A stretch of 64,000 bases of DNA from Rana temporaria (GCF_905171775.1 NC_053495.1:109030909-109094908), one strand, 5' to 3'; numbered from the stretch's first letter, positions 44,505-56,384 are shown. Program-made: numbers and translations. The notes: generated by a model from the letters alone, not told the origin.

Positions 44505-45263
44505 CACACCTTCCCCGTTCTTCACTGTGGCCATGTCAGTGATCGTCTGTTCCCTGATATAGGGAACGACGATCACTGACGTCACACGTCCAGCCCGCCC
44601 CCTACAGTTAGAAACACATACGAGGTCATACTTAACCCCTTCAACGCCCCTAGTGGTTAACTCCTAAACTGCAATTGTCATTTTCACAGTAATCAGTGCA
44701 TTTTTATAGCACTTTTCGCTGTGAAAATGGTAACAAAAATGTGTCAAAATTGTTAGATGTGTCCGCCATAATGTCAGTCATGAAAAAAAAAAAAAACGCT
44801 GATCGCCGCCATTAGTAGTAAAAAAAATTATTAATAAAAATGCCGTTAAACTATCCCCTATTTTGTAAACGCTATAAATTTTTCGCAAACCAATCGATAA
44901 ACGCTTATTGCGATTTTTTTTTTTCAAAAATAGGTAGAAGAATATGTATCGGCTTAAACTGAGAATTTTTTTTTTTTATATATCTTTTTTGGGGATATTT
45001 ATTATAGCAAAAAGTAAAAAAAAAATTGAATTTTTTTCAAAATTGTCACTCTATTTTTGTTTATAGCGCAAAAAATAAAAACCGCAGAGGTTATCAAGTA
45101 CCACCAAAAGAAAGCTCTATTTGTGGGAAAAAAAGGACACCAATTTTGTTTGGGAGCCACATCGTACGACCGTGCAATTGTCAGTTAAAGCGGTGCAGTG
45201 CCAAAATCGCAAAAACTGGCCAGGTCCTTTACCTGCATAATGGTCCGGGTCTTAAGTGGTTAA
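44505..45263 (-). mobile_element. TTAA-family element, minus orientation, left-truncated
   Basis: The reverse order of family motifs (GCCCCTAGTGGTTAACTCC, CAAACCAATCGATAAACGC, AAGAAAGCTCTATTTGTGGG) ends in CTTAAGTGGTTAA at 45263. It carries the uninterrupted AACGCTATAAATTTTTCGC that serves as the empty site for the MITE at 25971. Confidence 0.7.
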
Positions 45264-45862
45264 AGTAGCGCAGTTCCGAACTGCAAAAAAATTCCGGGTC
45301 ATGAAGAGGGTAAAATCTTTGGGAGCTCAAGTAGTTAGGATAAAAAAATGTTCCAGTGTTTGTATTACCCTTTGCAGTGGCTCTCTCCTCTCTCTCATAG
45401 AGGTAGCAGTGGAAGCCATTGGCTTCTTCTGCTGTCAACCAAATCCTGTGAGCAGAGAGCAGGGGGTAGGGCTGAGCCACGCTGTGTGTGTCAATAGATA
45501 CAGAGCCCAGCTTTGGATCGAGCCTGCAGGTGCTGCTTGCAGGTAAGCATGACATGTTTGTTTGTTTTTATTTTAAAAAAAGTATCTTTTACAAAAGCTT
45601 TATTAAAAACCTGCTTCCTGCTGATAGTCTTTCATTTCTTTGCCTTGGTAAATATCACCCATGGCAATGTTAAGCAACCCTAGCCCTTTAACAAAAACGT
45701 GCAAACTGGCTTTCAGATACTACTGTATGTTCGGGGTTTGCAAATGTTTATAAGTGTTCTGCAAATTGAAATTTACTTGGTTCTCTCATCGCTAATTATT
45801 ACACACTAAAATAACAGAGCATGGTGTTTACTGTTAATATAACATAACTTTATATTTTTTAG

Positions 45863-45939
45863 GTATCAAATGATTAGCAGACATAGAACAAGAGAATGTT
45901 CAGCAACAGGATGGACCAATTATCGTCCCGAATGTGAAG
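45863..45939 (+). CDS. cfh: Factor H-like exon, second half of SCR module 2
   Basis: The 77-nt exon follows TTTTTTAG and ends before GTAAAT. It enters in phase 2, so the joint codon gives Gly, and leaves in phase 1. It supplies the third and fourth cysteines of module 2 (RECSATGWTN and PECE) and the conserved Trp. The stretch ECSATGWTNYRPECE is close to the factor H module 2 end (TDGWTNDIPICE-like). The intron before it (39895-45862) contains a complete 3.7-kb hAT-type element and a TTAA-family copy. Confidence 0.85.
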
Positions 45940-46084
45940 GTAAATTTAAAAAGAAATACCTCTAATACAGGGGTGGGGAACCTTTTTTCTGCCAAGGGCC
46001 ATTTGGATTTTTGTAACATCATTCGGGGGCCGTACAAAATGATCAACTTAAAAATTAGCCTGTTATAGCGGGGATTAAACGTGT

Positions 46085-46410
46085 CCCCCCCCCTGCATCA
46101 CTGGACCCCTTTACATTCCACAGCACCTTGCACCTCTGGACCCCTTTACATTACACAGCACCCTGCATCACTGGACCCCTTTACATTACACAGCACCATG
46201 CATCATTGGACTCCTTTACATTACACAGCACCCTGCATCACTGGACGCCTTTACATTACACAGCACCCTGCATCACTGGACCCCTTTACATTACACAACA
46301 CCTTGCACCCCTTTACATTACACAGCACCCTGCATCACTGGACTCCTTTACATTACACAGCACCCTGCATCACTGGACCCCTTTACATAACACAACACTT
46401 TGCACCTCTG
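46085..46410. repeat. 35-bp minisatellite, about nine units
   Basis: The unit CTGGACCCCTTTACATTACA plus CAGCACCCTGCATCA recurs with small changes. The HWTPLHYTAP-type open frames are repeat artefacts. Confidence 0.92.
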
Positions 46411-47048
46411 TAACCCTTTACATTACGGGTCTCCTTCCGCCTTCTACCCGGACACATGATTCAAACTGTACTGTGGCTTAGCTGGTGGAGGAACACTAGT
46501 AGTTAAAGTTGGTAGGGGAAAGTTCTTATCCTTATACAACAGTTCGGACAATTTAATCTGAGCCCCAATGTCCTCTTCTATACAAATACACTGAGTAATG
46601 TAATTGCCGGGATCAGCAGCACAAGGATTACTCTGCAGGGACTATTTGATGGTTTTCGGGCTCAGGCGGAGTAATTCTTGTGCAGAGGTTCTCGGCAATT
46701 ACATTACTCAGCCAGGGTATCTGTATAGAAGAGAACGTGGGGAGATTAGATTGTCGGGACTCAGAACTGCTGAATAAAGATAAGAACTTTCCCCTAATGA
46801 CATTGTGATTTTTTTTTTAATATGCAGCATGGGGGGAGGGGGTAAATGTAACTCACAGTGCAGGACATTAATACATGAGTTACTATGACCAGTGCAACTG
46901 TGTAGGTAGGACATTTACCCCCTCCCCCTGCCGCCATGCTGAATATAAAAAAAATCACAGACCGTCATCACAGTTAATAATCTTCAGACTGCATACAGAA
47001 TGATGCAGTCTGAAGATTATTAACTTTGATGACTGTCTGTGATTTTTT

Positions 47049-47409
47049 TAATATGTAGCATAGCGGCGGGGGGAGGGGGGTAAATGTCCTGCACAGTGCA
47101 CAGGACATTAATACATAAGTTACCATGACCAGTGCAGGACATTTACCCCCCCCCCCCCCCCCGACATGCTGCATATTAAAAAGATCATATTCATCATATT
47201 TACATTTAATAATTTTCAAATTGCATCATTGATGCAATTTGAAAATTATTAAATGTAAATATGATGAATATGATCTTTTTAATATGCAGCATGTGGGGGG
47301 GGGGGGGTAAATGTCCTGCACTGGTCATGGTAACTTATGTATTAATGTCCTGTGCACTGTGCAGGACATTTACCCCCCGCCGCTATGCTGCATATTAAAA
47401 AAATACGCC
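47049..47409. repeat. Near-perfect palindrome of about 360 bp
   Basis: Arms of about 180 bp are inverted copies around TTGCATCATTGATGCAA (centre about 47229). They differ by eye mainly in the lengths of the G and C runs (for example C19 near 47150 against G15 near 47300) and one transition. Confidence 0.9.
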
Positions 47410-48327
47410 ATATTTCATGATGCTGTCAGCATAATATTTATGGCTGCCTTACTTGCTGCTGGAAATGGTTCCTCGTCGGTGGCGCTGGCTAGTGCCATCC
47501 CAGCCAGCCATGAATGGTAATCCCCGCCCGCCGTGAGTGACGTCACGCCGCCGCCGGGCGGGGCTGTAAACCTAGGGGAGCAGCTCATCAGCTGCAGTGC
47601 AATGGCTGGAGGCTGGCGCCGGCTAACAGGGGCGGGCCGCAGGAGCGGAGTAAATGCTATTGGCTGGAGGCTGGCGCCGGCTAACAGGGGCGGGCCGCAG
47701 GAGCGGAGTAAATATATTGCTAAACACACGGACAATGAATGAATGATCGCCATGATCATTCATTCATTGTCAGTGTGTTTAGCAATACATTTACTCCGCT
47801 CCATAGTGACAATCGGCTACGCTGTTTTACGATCGCATGGGGGGCCGGATGGAATGATTTCGCGGGCCGCAAGTGGCCCGCGGGCCGCATGTTCCCCACC
47901 CCTGCTCTAATACATGACTGGAACTTCCTTTCTAGAAATACATCCGCATTTATACAATGTATACTTTTGATTCGGAAACAATGACAGCTCTGTCACATCA
48001 TGCCACATGGAATGTGACCTTGTAAACAAAGAGGGGATGTGAGTTCTTTGTTTTCCTACCCAAATAGAGCATGTTACTATGAATTGATCTGAAACATTCA
48101 CGATTTTATCTAGATGGAAATCATTCACATCTGGCAGGGATGTGCAAATATGAACAGCTGAAAATTTAATTTACATACTGTATATGTTATTCTTGGTTTT
48201 AGTCTTTGTTCAGGTTCTCTCTCTTGCAGCTCAGTGAGTACTGCCTCCTGTTACTCAGTTTGGTTCTGTTGGTTCTTCAACAGCCACGTATTAAACCTAT
48301 TAGGTACTTAAATTAAAGCAGTGCCGT

Positions 48328-48952
48328 CTTAAAGGAACATGTTTTTCACCTTAATGCATTCTATTCATTAAGGTGAAAAAACATCCGACAATACCGGCCC
48401 CCCCCCCCCCCCCCCCCCCGTTTACTTAACTGGCCCCTCTAAGTCCCCGCGCCGTCAACGCGCAGGCTTCTCTGTCCGCTTCTCGGCTCATTCATTGGTT
48501 GATTGCTCTAACGAGCAGGGCCCTCTGATCCCTCCTGTATTGATTTGTATTGTGACTGTACGGTCTTCCCTGATGTAAAGCGCTGCGCAAACTGTTGGTG
48601 CTGTATAAATCCTGTATAATAATAATAATAATAATTGAAAGCAGCGCAGTCATTGGCTCGCACTGCTGTCAATCATATCCAATGACGCAGCGAGCTGGGG
48701 GGCGGGCCGAGTGATACAGCCTGCGGCTTTAGCCGCTCACTGTATCATGGGAGCGTGCCCGCAAGAACTTACCACCATGCGAGAGAGCACGCATGGAGGT
48801 GGAAAGTTCTTGCGGGGGGGCGAGACAGCCGCCGAGGGACCCCAGAAGACCAGGTTCGGGGCCACTCTGTGCAAAACGAGCTGCAGAGTGGAGGTAAGTA
48901 TAACATGTTTGTTGTTTTTTCTTTTTTAAATGTCTCTTTAGTGTTCCTTTAA
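48328..48952. mobile_element. MITE with CTTAAAGGAACA/TGTTCCTTTAAG ends, containing a C22 run
   Basis: Inverted ends CTTAAAGGAACATG and GTTCCTTTAAG. It contains a C run of about 22 (48397-48419) and a SINE-like tail with AATAAT repeats (48575-48635), and shares TTTTTCACCTTAAT and CCGCCGAGGGACCCCAGAAG with about 8365-8645. 48953-49230 is unassigned; 47913-48327 holds nothing recognised. Confidence 0.65.
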
Positions 48953-49234
48953 GAGCATTATAGGCCCCCGGACAATACATTGCACTGGGGCCCAGTCTAC
49001 ACAATCACACAAGAGAATAAAAATGCAAATTATCAATAAGGCTATATTTATTGGTACTTCCAACAAAATCAGTGTTTAAACATTAACACAACATTTGAAC
49101 AATATAACACAAGCTTGAAAAGCAAGAAATTGAAAAACAAGAAATTACAGATTGAAATGGGATGGTACAAAAGCACTAATTATTTATTAAATTTGCGATA
49201 CTTCTTTGTAGATAATTCCTTAATAATTGTCTTA

Positions 49235-49711
49235 GGCCCCGTACACACGAGAGGATCTATCCGCTGGAATTGATCTGCGGATCAGTTCCAGCGGATAGAT
49301 CCGCTGGTGTGTACAACCCAGTGGATATTTTTCCGCTGATTTTTTTCGGGCCGACCCATTTCCAGCGGATAAAAATTTCTTAGCATGCTAAGAAATCTAT
49401 CCGCTGGAATCGGCTCCAGCGGATCGATCCGCTGGTCTGTACAGACTCACCGGATCGATTCGTCCGAACCCATCCCTCGCATGCGTCGTAATGATTCGAC
49501 GCATGCGTGGAATTCCTTATATGACAGCGTCGCGCACGTCGCCGCGTCATCATCGCGGCGACGGCGCGACACGTCATCGCAATGGGAATTCGGCGCGGAT
49601 TTCGATCCGATGGTATGTACACTCCATCGGATCAAAATCCTCAGAGGATTTATCCGCGGAAACGGTCCGGAGTACCGTATCCGCGGATAAATCCTCTCGT
49701 GTGTACCCGGC
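49235..49711. mobile_element. Palindromic GTACACACG MITE, TSD TTA
   Basis: Ends GGCCCCGTACACACGAGAGG and CCTCTCGTGTGTACCCGGC, flanked by TTA (49232-49234 and 49712-49714). The interior is dense in inverted ATCCGCTGGAA words. Frames here are shadows. Confidence 0.78.
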
Positions 49712-49814
49712 ATTAAAGTCAATGGTTTTAGGATGTCATTTTCTATACACATGAGTCAAAGCCAGTTCAAATGCTGCTGCCCCATTGTGCTACAAAGCAC
49801 ATTTTTTATCAGTT

Positions 49815-50110
49815 AGGCAGCACTGATGAACTGCACTGATTGGCACTGATGAGCTGGATTGATAGGCAGCACCAATAGGTGGCACTGATGAGCTGCACTA
49901 ATGCGTACAGATGGGCTGCACTGATAGGGGGCACTGGCACTGATAGGTGGCACTAATGAGCTGCAGTGATGGGCACTGACAAGCGGCACTGATGAACTGC
50001 ACTGATGGGCAGCACTGATAGGTGACACTGATAAGCTGCACTGCTGGGCACTGATAGGTGGCACTGGCGCTTATAGGTGGCACTGACTGATGAGCTACAC
50101 TGATAGCCGC
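49815..50110 (-). repeat. Degenerate CACTGAT-type tandem repeat
   Basis: GGCACTGATAGGTGGCACT and GAGCTGCACTGATGGG units, related to 13895-14500 and 612-1070. No clear TTAA element borders surround this copy. Confidence 0.8.
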
Positions 50111-50732
50111 TGCCCCCACCCAAAGTTAACCCACTCCAGCCAGAAAACACTGCTACCCAAATAGGAATGCAACTTATCTACCTGACAGTGATTTCCCCAG
50201 TGCCCATGCAATACTTAGTTGAGTTTTAGTTTCCTTCTCCTCGCTCGCAGCACCGCCCGCACAGCACTTTCTCATTGAGCCTCCCGAGTCCCATGCCGGC
50301 CTGTAAACACTGTCATGCTGGCCGGGACATCACGCTCCACCCTACCGTGTGTGTTGGAAGGACTTCAGGGAGAGGAACGCGCTCAGCCTTGGCGCATTGG
50401 TACCACGTCGCCAGAGGCTGTGCATCGGTGACTGCAATGCAAGGCAATGAAAGTGATAATGGCAAATCAGCGATTACGTGTAATGCAGATGCCTGGACAA
50501 CGTAGTGGCCGGCGGCCGGCAATGATTGTATCTAGAGAGTGACTTACTGATTCAGGCCTCTGGGCAAGTGGGGCCCCCAGGCAACTTCCTAATGTGCCCA
50601 TGCGAAAAGATGGCCCTGCTTACAAGGTTGACTTCCTTGTTGCTAACCAGAGGTGGCTCTAGGCCTTGTGAGGAATTAAGACAAATTTAGACATGAGGCC
50701 CCACTCACACCCTTTGCAGGGGATAAGGTAGG

Positions 50733-50882
50733 AAAAGAGGCTGAGCAACTTATTACTACTGCTGCTGCTTGTGTGGGTGGGATGTGCACTGCACCAATTA
50801 CATGGAATTAAAAGAGGAGGGTCAGCAGGGATTGGTGCAGTACACATCCCACCCACATAAGCAGCAGCAGTAATAAGATGCT
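50733..50882. repeat. Inverted repeat, arms about 55 bp
   Basis: AGCAACTTATTACTACTGCTGC, GTGGGTGGGATGTGCACTGC and ACCAAT on the left match inverted ATTGGTGCAG, TACACATCCCACCCAC and GCAGCAGCAGTAATAAG on the right. The surrounding 50111-51140 has no recognised gene. Confidence 0.7.
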
Positions 50883-51139
50883 CCGCCCCAGGGTTCTTCC
50901 TTAGCCCCTGAAAAAATGGAGATGGGGATGGGACTGGGAAGCATGGGGTAGGGGAGAACTGGAGTTAAACCGGGGGATCCTGGTCTGTATAGGGATAGAG
51001 AGGGAGAGAGAAAGAGAGAAAGAGTGCCCCTTACATCAGAATACTCAGGCTCAGACTGGATCAGGCTGCATTTCTTCGCTTCTGGTTGCTGGGCTTGAAA
51101 CTTTCATCCCACGCATCCCCTTCGCTTAGGCAGAACACT

Positions 51140-51461
51140 GTCAAGTGCGAAAAATATGTAGAATACGTATCGGCCTAAACTGAGGAAATATTTATTTATT
51201 TTTGATATTTTTGGGGGATATTCATTATAGCAAAAAGTCGCTCTATTTTTGTTTATAGCGCAAAAAATGAAAAAAAAAAAAAAACAGAGGTGATCAAATA
51301 CCACCAAAAGAAAGCTCTATTTGTGGGAAAAAAGGACACCAATTTTGTTTGGGAGCCACGTCGCACAACCACGCAATTGTCAGTTAAAGCGACGCAGTGC
51401 CGAATCGCAAAAAGTGGCCTGGTCTTTGACCAGCAAAATGGTCTGGGGCTTAAGTGGTTAA
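51140..51461 (-). mobile_element. TTAA-family fragment, minus orientation
   Basis: ACGTATCGGCCTAAACTGAGG, AAAGAAAGCTCTATTTGTGGG and CTTAAGTGGTTAA (end at 51461) are the terminal 320 bp of the family. 51462-51960 is a mosaic of short repeats (TACGTGTTGTACATCACTGC is shared with about 36398). 51961-52238 is unassigned. Confidence 0.7.
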
Positions 51462-52238
51462 TGCAGCGCATGAAAAGCGTGAATCGTCTCTCACCAAATT
51501 TTTACTAACACGAGGATCAGCAAAAGCAGCCCAAAGGGTGGTGCCGTTGGAATGGAACTTCCCCTTTATAGTGCCGTCGTACGTGTTGTACATCACTGCG
51601 CTTTGGACGGGTGGACTTTTGTCAGAGCAAGGAAAATGTCCGCTGACACCCGCCGCCATCCGATCCGATCCTGTCTGCCAAAAACAGATGGATGGTGGTC
51701 CTTGTTTCCATCCGTATGGCAGATTGGATAGCAATGGACAGGTGGTGTATTTCCGTTTGATTGCCCTATACATAGAGGAGAACGGGACTGTATCCGAGTC
51801 CGCTCTGCATAGCGGAGCAGACACGAACCTGACATCTACCTCCTCAGCAGGGAACAATGGAAAGATCCCACACTGAGCAAGCAGATTCTGCTTAGCAGAG
51901 GCCCCATGTGAAAGGGACCCATCTTCGCAGCCTCCAGTAAGGTGGGGGTGGGGTGCCACCATCAGAGGCTTTTGTTTTGCGCCTAGTGTGCTATTCCTGG
52001 AGGTGGTGCTAGGAAGGTGGTATAGTGATGCAGTGGCCAGAAATACAAAGATTCAGAGATTCCCATGTCACTCTCAAGGTCATATTTAAAATGAAGACTC
52101 TCCGCTGTACAGTAATTTAAAACAGTTTTATTCTGCTTTGTTAAATGTGCCTGATGGCAGTGCCCAGCTCCATTTTTTGACAATTTCTTGCATATGAGCC
52201 TTGAAAATGTTCAGAATTTATTACCAAGGTTCATCGTT

Positions 52239-52470
52239 CTGGCCAAGAAACTCGTCGAGTTCCTTGTGAAGCCGCCGAGGATCTCGGCGAGCCAAATTTT
52301 CCCATTGCCGTCAAGGAAATAGAGAACATGTTCTCTTTTTGGCCGACGAGATCCTCTGCGGTTTCCTCGTTGAAAAGTGTACACACGACCGGTTTCCTCG
52401 GCAAAAAAAAAAAACCCAGCAAGCTTCTTGCTGGTTTTTGCCGAGAAACTCGGCCGTGTGTACGAGGCCT
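52239..52470. mobile_element. Palindromic GTACACACG MITE
   Basis: GGCCAAGAAACTCGTCGAGTT on the left and GGCCGTGTGTACGAGGCC on the right. The body shares GAAGCCGCCGAGGATCTCGG with 27975-28010. The left terminal motif is lost. 52471-54479 holds only a short AGGGTGACCAGACATCCC fragment (53007) and otherwise nothing recognised. Confidence 0.65.
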
Positions 52471-54479
52471 CACAGATTTCAACCAGAATTTAAAGACAAC
52501 TCAACAGAAGTTTCCAAAAAGATATACATTCCAACATAATACAATATAATGTAAAAAAAAAAAAAAAAAAATTACAGTGGTTTCCCAACAGATCTAACGA
52601 GAGTAACAATGTTTTTCATAGCTTAGTGATTGAAGTGATGTTTTCCCTATTCTAGATCTTATAGTGGAGGATATTAAAATCAAACAGCATCTTTATACAA
52701 TTAATAGGCAAAATCACTTGCTGCTTTGCTATAGTATTGTAAACAATAGATCAGGCAAGCTAGATACTTCCATGGTACCAATTAAAAAAATGAACAAATA
52801 CTAAACATTTTAATGCTGTTTTAGGTGTCTGGGGATAACAATTAAAGGTGCTGATAAGTACAATATACATAATAGCCGTCAGTCAAAAGGTTTCTTTTGG
52901 ATAGAATGGAATGTCCTTTGCTTACCACATGAACACTGTTGACATGACTGCATATTTAAAGCAGTGCTCAGGATCTTGGTCAGGATAATGTAATTTTTTT
53001 TTTGTAGGGTGACCAGACATCCCTGGTTTCCGGGGACAGTCCCTGTATTGAGAACACTGTCCCTGGACCAAGTCTGTCCCCGGTTTTGTCCCCGGATTGG
53101 ATTTGGACAGGGGCTGGGGGAATTTCAAAGACAGTCAGTGCAGAATAAAAAAAAAAAATCTAAATTACACACCCCCGCTTTGCCGCTCCTACTAGCTTAG
53201 GGGGTGTATTTTTTTTCTCCATTATCTGTGCCCCTTTTTGATGATCATGTGCTGGTCAGAGCAAAGGGAATATTTCTTCAGTTTTGGGTGCATGCCCATT
53301 CAGCTCCACTCGCATGTTCTTCTGCCTTGGCTCAAGTCTCGGCCAGCCACCTGCCTGTTTATCTTGTGAGGCGGGCGGGTGCAGTGATGGGCAGAGGGTC
53401 GCCAATTGCCGCCATTACTAGAATGTAAACCAAGAAAGACGGTGGACAAATGCCTAGGAGTAACAAACCCAGCTTAAGGAATAAAACTTTGTGGCCTGAG
53501 GTGAGAGAGACTGTCCATAGAGGAATCACATCTTTCCAAAACATTTTTACAGACCATATACAGTAGCTTAGAGATGCCTTCCATTTAAAGTAGAAGTTCA
53601 GTGTGATGAACCCTCGGTCCTCAAACGGAACAATGCACCGCCGTGATAACATGTCGGGTCAGTTTCTTGTAGGGGGCAGTGTTCAGCCATTGCAAGGTTT
53701 GGTTGGCATTACAATAAACATAACTGTCTCTCGCCCGCCTGGCTATTTAACACTCAGTTCTGTTTACTTCCTTCCCAAGACAGTGCCGCCTATCATTCAA
53801 TTTATGAGCAGGCTGATTGTACTGAAGTTGATCTACCAATTGACTTAAATACAACTAACCTGTCTGTTTTATTTTTTTATGCAGTCACTGTGGGTGGCTA
53901 TAGCTACATATTTGGACCACTTTGAGAGTAATGAAATCAGATTGTAGTCATATGTGAACTTCCTAAAAATAATAATATCAAACATGTGCTAAAAATACAA
54001 TAATAGTCTATCTATTAATAAAGTGCAAAGGTGGGTATAATACAAAATGGCAATCTGTAGAGAATACTTGTGCCAATGAAATATAGTGAAAAATGGCAAT
54101 CTGTAAAGAATATTTGTGCAAATAGCAGTCTGTAAATCTTCAATAGGTGAAAGAAAGTGCTGGTGCAAGGAAAAGTGCTGGATTGTAACAGTAGGCGGCA
54201 CTGTGACTTCAGTGGTCGAGCTCTTCAGTGTGTTTCACACCCGTGGGTGCACTAACTTCTTACCTTACTGCTGTAAGGTAATCAGCAAAATCAGATAAGG
54301 GTTAGATGATCAAAGCAAGGGGGTCCCTTCTCCGTTCCTTTCAGGTGGTACTGGTTTATATATAGCCTGAGGAATGCTTCCTATCTGTTACTTTTCTCCC
54401 AGGGTTATATCCGCAGAAAGGTCCTCACAAATATAGCAAGCCGGACATTGGGAAAGGAAAGATCAAGGAGCCTATATAG

Positions 54480-55775
54480 CAGGGGTGCCCAACCTTTTAA
54501 AGCGTGAGGGCCACTTAAGTGACTTGGCAACTGGTCGCAATCAGTGGAGCGGGCGGATGGCAGGTCCATGTCTGCTCTGCATATGCAGAGCAGACACTGA
54601 CACAGCCGGATCGGATTGAAGGTGGGTCACAAGTCTGCCATTCTATAGATGTGAATGGAGGGTCCAATTGGGTCAGACTAACCATGTGAAAGGGGCCCAC
54701 AGCTGCTTTCACACTGATGCGCTGCGGTTTACTTGCACCGCAGGTACAGCGCAGTGTACCTTTGGCTTTTCTGCACTTTGCAATAGACTTCTATTATATT
54801 CTGCAGGATTGGTGCATTTTAAGAAAGCTCACCAAACTTGCAGGTAATAGAGGTCTATGGCTCAGTACAGGTAACCCGCAGGTAAACTGCTCTGCATCTG
54901 CAGGTTAGTTTAAAAGCAGCCCAGTAACCACTGCAGAACAGATCTGCCTATATATACACTGTGGGGCAGATCCACATAGAATTAGATCCGCGCAGCGTAT
55001 CAGAGATATGCTACGCCGCCGTACCTTACCTGGTGGAATTTCGAATCCTCAAAGAATTTGCGCCGTAAGTTACGGCGGCGTAGTGCATCTCTGGCAGCGG
55101 AATTCAAATCGCCGAAGCGATTTAAATGAAGCGCGTCCCCGCGCCGAATGAACTGCGCATGCTCCGTTTCTAAATTTCCCGCCGTGCATTGCGCTAAATG
55201 ACGTCGCTAGGACGTCATTTTTTTAACTTAGACGTGAGTTACGTCCATCCCGATTCACGGACGACTTCCACAAAAAAAAAAAAAATATTAAAATTTCGAC
55301 CGCCATACTTAACATGGCAAGTCTATCTATACGCCGCAAAATACCAGCTTTAACTATATGCCGGAAAAAGCCGACTAGAGACGACGTAAGAGAATGCGAC
55401 AGCCGCGCGTACGTTTGTGGATCGACGGAAATAGCTAATTAGCATACCCGACGCGGAAAACGACGAGAACTCCACCCAGCGGACGCCGAAATACTGCATC
55501 TACGATCCGAAGGCGTACGAAGCCGTACGCCTGTCGGATCGAACACAGATGCCGTTGTATCTTGGTTTGAGGATTCAAACTAAAGATACGACGCGGGTAA
55601 TTTGAAAGTACGCCGGCGTATCAGTAAATACGCCGGCGTACTCGCTCTGAGGATCTGGCCCCGTGATTTTAGTAATAAACTGACCTTTAATAACAGTATT
55701 CAATCTATTCCATCCCAGAGCAGGGGGGGCGGGCCACATCAGAGGGCTCCGCGGGCCACAGGTTGGGCACCCCTG
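54480..55775. mobile_element. hAT-type element, TSD CTATATAG/CTCTATAG, with MITE inside
   Basis: Ends CAGGGGTGCCCAACCT and AGGTTGGGCACCCCTG are long inverted repeats. The 8-bp flanks match at 7 of 8 (54472-54479 and 55776-55783). GGGCCAC near both ends is typical of Charlie-like elements. A Harbinger MITE (54963-55662) makes up half of it. No transposase frame. Confidence 0.85.
54963..55662. mobile_element. Harbinger-type MITE inside the hAT element
   Basis: Ends GGGGCAGATCC and GGATCTGGCCCC. The body resembles 25971-26645 (GACTTACG/GACTTCC, CGCGCGTACG, CCACCCAGCGG, GATCCGAAGGCGTACG). The exact TSD is ambiguous (GTG or GT). Confidence 0.75.
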
Positions 55776-56384
55776 CTCTATAGTGTAGTATTTTTGGTAA
55801 AAACTATTTATTTTGGTAAGATTATTAAGGTACTCACATTAAAAACTATATGCACATGCACAGAGTAAAACGAGCAGCGAGCTCGCAGCCAGGATGTCAC
55901 TTCCGATGTCCGTGCATCAGAAAAGTAACTGATAGGAAGCATTCCTCAGGCTGTATATAAACCTGTACCACCTGGAAGTATGAGGAGGAAAAATACCCTG
56001 GACGGCCGCACACCATGAAAAAGACATCTTTATTGTAGAAAATGAAATAAAATCCAGTGTACAGCAGTCAAATCATGGAGAAACAGGGGAGAATAGCCAA
56101 CATGTTTCACAGCAATCAATGCTTAGCTACCTGGAAGGAACGGAGGTTCCACTCACGGACTTCAGTCAATAGCTCCCTTCCATTCTCCGTGCTCCAGATG
56201 GACAAATGCGCGCCAGAGCCGATACAGGCGCCAGGCACCAGCGATTGCTCATGACAGAGCTAAAACCAAGATCTGTGTGTCTAAACACACAGATTCCCGG
56301 TTCTCTCAGGGGAGAAGAGACAGATCTTGTGTTCATACAACGTATGAACACCGATCTCTCTCTCTCCTCCTAGACAGTCCCATC
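55776..56384. repeat. Host repeat of the hAT insertion (inverted partner of 54345-54410)
   Basis: AGGAAGCATTCCTCAGGCTG at about 55935 and GGTACTGGTTTATATATAGCC with CCTGAGGAATGCTTCC at about 54348-54390 are inverted copies, so the hAT element lies within a larger inverted repeat. No gene is recognised in the rest. Confidence 0.5.

Larger units (their letters stand above)
45968..47904. mobile_element. 1.9-kb hAT-type element of stacked palindromes, TSD CTCTAATA
   Basis: Ends CAGGGGTGGGGAACC and GTTCCCCACCCCTG are flanked by a perfect 8-bp duplication CTCTAATA (45960-45967 and 47905-47912). The interior is a series of inverted repeats (46512-46793; about 46940-47050; 47049-47409), a 35-bp minisatellite (46085-46410) and a 51-bp tandem duplication (47604-47712). 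No transposase frame. It lies just after the 45863-45939 exon of factor H, starting only 28 bp downstream. Confidence 0.88.

Noticed and set aside
46081..46481. Two overlapping frames with repeated HWTPLHYTAP peptides
   Set aside because: Artefacts of the 35-bp minisatellite.
50275..50522. Short convergent open frames
   Set aside because: No domain, no splice context, and composition like surrounding noncoding DNA.
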